Of a DNA stretch of 64,000 bases, positions 61,585 to 64,000 are shown one piece after another. Location: NCBI RefSeq assembly GCF_008831545.1, contig NZ_CP044523.1, forward strand, positions 2,914,001 to 2,978,000, read 5' to 3'. Positions within the stretch are counted from its first letter, which is position 1. Each line of letters begins with the position of its first letter. A model generated the notes under the pieces. That model did no database searches and had not been told where the DNA came from. It saw only the letters and a program-made list of their open reading frames with translations. This stretch comes from Halorussus halophilus. GTDB lineage: Archaea > Halobacteriota > Halobacteria > Halobacteriales > Haladaptataceae. The position numbers and the translations under genes are program-made.

Positions 61585-61988
61585 GTCACCTACACTATGG
61601 GGGAGCGGCTTAATTGTGCTGGTCACTTTTCCGGCGTGGCTGAGGTTGGAGGTGCAATAACTGGCGAGTCAACCGCCGAGGTTAGACTTTCGGAGAAAAT
61701 ACGTCGCTTGCTTTGAGTGCTACGTAGCGACGTAGATAGCAGTGAGGCTAGCTACTCCCGAAAACGAGGAGAGAACGCCCCGCATAGCACCGCTCCGCAC
61801 CGCGAGAGCCACACGTTCGCGCTTCGCACCGCTCGCATGGTCCGAGGAACTCGCCGAGTCCCTCGCTACTCACTGTCCGAGGCCCGCTCTCCGCACTGCC
61901 CGCGCCGGAAATGTCACCGAGTAAGCGCGAAAAACACCAATCCACCGTCTCACGTACCCTTATCACGCAAGACGAACAACCATCGAGT
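61585..61988. other. intergenic region containing repeat copy D
   Basis: No gene is supported. The dispersed element occupies 61747 to about 61910. CCTTATCAC at about 61956-61964 is 25-33 bases before the next ATG and is its likely TATA box. Confidence 0.5.
61747..61910. repeat. dispersed palindromic element, copy D (short)
   Basis: The left end is GCTAGCTACTCCCGAAAACG, then AGCACCGCTCCGCACCGCGA and GAGAGCCACAC. The body is shorter than in the other copies and contains the imperfect inverted sequence GAGGAACTCGCCGAGTCCCTC. Upstream bases (GCTACGTAGCGACG...GCAGTGA) match those before copy C. Confidence 0.7.
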
Positions 61989-62321
61989 ATGACGAGTACT
62001 CGCGTCGCGCTGGCCCGTGGGTTCGCCGTTGCAGTCGTCGTAGTCCTCCTGCTGTCCTTACTCGTCCTCCTGCTCGGTGGCGTCAGCCAGCAGTGGCTAC
62101 TCGCGTACTTCCTCGCGCTCGTGTTCGCGGTGACGGGAGCGGCGGGCATCTGGTACGAGCAGTTTCGAGTCGCGGCGGTGGGAACGCTCGGATTCGGCGT
62201 CGGGGCACTGTTGCTGATATCGAGAACTGCGTTCCTCTTCGTTCTCGCGGTCCTGCTGGCCGTTTCGCTCGTCGTCGCGTGGAACGGCCGGGCCCGCGAG
62301 CAGTTGAAGAGTCAGAGCTGA
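61989..62321 (+). CDS. small membrane protein with about four helices
   Basis: A 110-residue protein from the ATG at 61989 ([20 protein letters not shown]). Hydrophobic segments: [58 protein letters not shown] and [19 protein letters not shown] do not recognise the family. The 3' end overlaps uvrC by ten bases convergently. The start agrees with the TATA-like CCTTATCAC upstream. Confidence 0.65.
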   Translation: MTSTRVALARGFAVAVVVVLLLSLLVLLLGGVSQQWLLAYFLALVFAVTGAAGIWYEQFRVAAVGTLGFGVGALLLISRTAFLFVLAVLLAVSLVVAWNGRAREQLKSQS

Positions 62322-64000
62322 GTCCCGATGGTCTCCGCCGTCTTCTCGCCGACGCCCTCTACCTCGCGCAACTCCGCCACCGAGGCGTCTCGAATCCCCT
62401 CCACGCTTCCAAATCTGCGAAGCAACTTCCGGCGCGTCTGCGGGCCGATGCCGGGCACACCGTCTAACTCCGTCGAAACGCCGTCCCGGATGGTCTGGTG
62501 GTACTGCACCGCAAAGCGGTGGGCTTCGTCGCGCACTCGCTGTAGCACGTGCAAGTGGTCTGCGTCCTTGGACCAGTCGAATGTGCCGTCTGGCGTCACG
62601 ACTAGTTCCTCGGCCTTCGCAAGCCCGATTGCCGGAATCTCCCACCCGGCATCGTCCAGTGCCTCGCGCGCCGCGTCCAGTTGCCCTTCGCCGCCGTCGA
62701 TGAGCAGTAGGTCTGGGTCGGGCCGGTCGTCGCGGCCCTCGACCGCTCTGTCGGCGCGCCAGCGAAGCAGGTCGTACATGTTCGCGTAGTCGTCGTTCAC
62801 GTCCTCCAGCTTTTTCCGCCGGTAGTCGGCCTTTTCTGGGGTGCCGCCCGCAAAGACGACGTTGCTCCCGACGACGCTCTTGCCTTGGGCGTGGCTCACG
62901 TCGAACCCCTCGATTCGGCGGGGAATCGTCGCCAAGTTCAGCGCGTCCCGGAGTCCCGCGAGCGCATCCGGTTCGCCACCGCCGCGCCGGGCGTTCTTCA
63001 GCGCCAAATCGACGAGCGTCGCCTCACGACCTGCTCCCGGCACGCGAACCGCCACGCCCTCGGTTTCGAGCCAGTCCAGCACCTCCTGTTCGTCCGGTCG
63101 CTCCGAGAGCAGTAGGGCGTCGGGCAACTCGCGCTCGGCGTAGTACTGCGGGACGAACGCTGAGACGACGGCCGCAGAGCGCGTGTCGCCGTCCGAATCG
63201 TTCGGTATCGAGACGGCGTGACGCTCACGTTCGACCAGTTGGCCCGATTCGCTGTGCAGACGCGCCACCGTCGCGTCGTCGCCTTCGAGGACGACGCCGA
63301 GTACGTCTACGGCGCGCTCGTCCTGCTGGCTGGCGACGGCTTCGCCCGCGCCGCCGTGGAATCCTTCGACGGCGTCGAGTTTGTCTCGGAGGTTCGCCGC
63401 GCGCTCGAACTCCTGCGATTGAGCGGCCTCTTCCATCTCTCTTCGCAGGGGGTCTGCCAGCACGCCTGTCTCGCCTTCGAAGAATCTGACGACCGACTCC
63501 ACGTCAGCGAGGTATGCGTCCTCGCCGATTTCGCCGGTGCAGGGCGCGGTACAGAGACCGATGTCGTAGTCGAGACACGGCCGGTCGCGATTGGCGAACT
63601 TGTGGTCCGAACAGCCTCGCACACCGTAGGTCTCACGGAGCGCCTTCACGACGACTTCGACCTGTGTCTTCTTCGTGAACGGGCCGAACACGCGCGGGCC
63701 GTCGCTCCCACGGGCGGCTCTGGCTTGGGGGTCGGGGTCTCGCGTTATCTCGATTCTGGGGAATTCGTGGTCGGTCAGTTGGACGAGCGGGTAGGACTTG
63801 TCGTCTTTCAGCCGAACGTTGTAACGGGGCTGAAACCGCTTGATGAGGTTCGCCTCCAGTAGGAGGGCCTGGGTTTCGGTGTCCGTGACGGAGTAGTCGA
63901 TGGCGTCCGCGCGCCGGACCATCCGACGGATGCGGTCGCTCCGCGGGTCGGCGTACGAGCGAACGCGCTCGCGCAACGAGACGGCCTTGCCGACGTAGAG
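62312..64000 (-). CDS. uvrC: excinuclease ABC subunit UvrC, 5' end outside the window
   Basis: About 562 codons are inside; the start lies beyond base 64000. UvrC makes both incisions around a lesion. The fragment starts with [16 protein letters not shown] from the GIY-YIG nuclease. Next are the cluster cysteines CSDHK and [13 protein letters not shown], a UVR domain ([20 protein letters not shown]), the RNase H-like second nuclease ([36 protein letters not shown]) and a C-terminal helix-hairpin-helix ([35 protein letters not shown]). Its 3' end overlaps the small membrane protein gene by ten bases. Confidence 0.97.
   Translation of the reverse strand, partial: LYVGKAVSLRERVRSYADPRSDRIRRMVRRADAIDYSVTDTETQALLLEANLIKRFQPRYNVRLKDDKSYPLVQLTDHEFPRIEITRDPDPQARAARGSDGPRVFGPFTKKTQVEVVVKALRETYGVRGCSDHKFANRDRPCLDYDIGLCTAPCTGEIGEDAYLADVESVVRFFEGETGVLADPLRREMEEAAQSQEFERAANLRDKLDAVEGFHGGAGEAVASQQDERAVDVLGVVLEGDDATVARLHSESGQLVERERHAVSIPNDSDGDTRSAAVVSAFVPQYYAERELPDALLLSERPDEQEVLDWLETEGVAVRVPGAGREATLVDLALKNARRGGGEPDALAGLRDALNLATIPRRIEGFDVSHAQGKSVVGSNVVFAGGTPEKADYRRKKLEDVNDDYANMYDLLRWRADRAVEGRDDRPDPDLLLIDGGEGQLDAAREALDDAGWEIPAIGLAKAEELVVTPDGTFDWSKDADHLHVLQRVRDEAHRFAVQYHQTIRDGVSTELDGVPGIGPQTRRKLLRRFGSVEGIRDASVAELREVEGVGEKTAETIGTQL

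Noticed and set aside
1-64000. CRISPR array, rRNA genes, insertion sequences, integrases
   Set aside because: No regularly spaced direct repeats with unique spacers, no rRNA-like sequence and no transposase or integrase motif were seen.

Overview
The window is chromosomal DNA of a halophilic archaeon (class Halobacteria). The evidence is high GC, strongly acidic proteins rich in Asp and Glu, archaeal-type translation genes (aEF-2 with a diphthamide site, aEF-1alpha, S7, S10, S12), archaeal SepF, geranylgeranyl reductase, many Tat-type signal peptides, and TATA-like boxes about 25-30 bases before start codons, as expected for leaderless mRNAs. I cannot fix the genus. All three excision-repair genes are here: uvrA (2933-5884), uvrB (54788-56848) and a 5'-truncated uvrC (62312-64000). 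An XPD/Rad3-like helicase lies at 36187-38541.

Layout. 1-12.3 kb: an SDR fragment, a geranylgeranyl reductase, a winged-helix membrane protein, uvrA, a deazaflavin-type reductase, a LURP-one protein, a GcvT/YgfZ folate-binding protein, a PUA-domain RNA-binding protein, an MFS transporter and a DUF1028 gene broken by one in-frame stop. 12.5-20.1 kb: sepF, two small conserved proteins, a second nonsense-broken gene (HTH), tRNA-Ala(CGC), a rhomboid protease, then rps10-tef1a and hom-ACT. 20.2-35.4 kb: a secreted HExxH protein, microproteins, aEF-2, an orphan DppB/DppC permease pair, rps7-rps12 and a run of single genes. The classical str operon is therefore split into three blocks on the minus strand. 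36-47.6 kb: the helicase, then a secreted beta-propeller / double-cupredoxin / beta-propeller cluster, then a thiamine-type ABC transporter operon. 47.7-64 kb: a paralogous pair of small secreted/unsecreted proteins, an AI-2E permease, two divergent rhodaneses, ferritin-like proteins, a C2H2 microprotein, uvrB, a TauE/SafE exporter, an SPFH protein and uvrC.

Between the genes lies an unusual amount of palindrome-rich, GC-rich non-coding sequence. Four loci (8.5, 35.5, 53.3 and 61.7 kb) share a terminal motif GCTAGCTACTCCCGAAA and a common internal order of blocks. Their hairpin stems differ in sequence between copies but stay paired. Two further loci (0.75-1.0 kb and 25.7-26.0 kb) share parts of it. 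This repeat family and the propeller/cupredoxin cluster are the two most interesting items. No CRISPR array, rRNA gene, insertion sequence or integrase was found.
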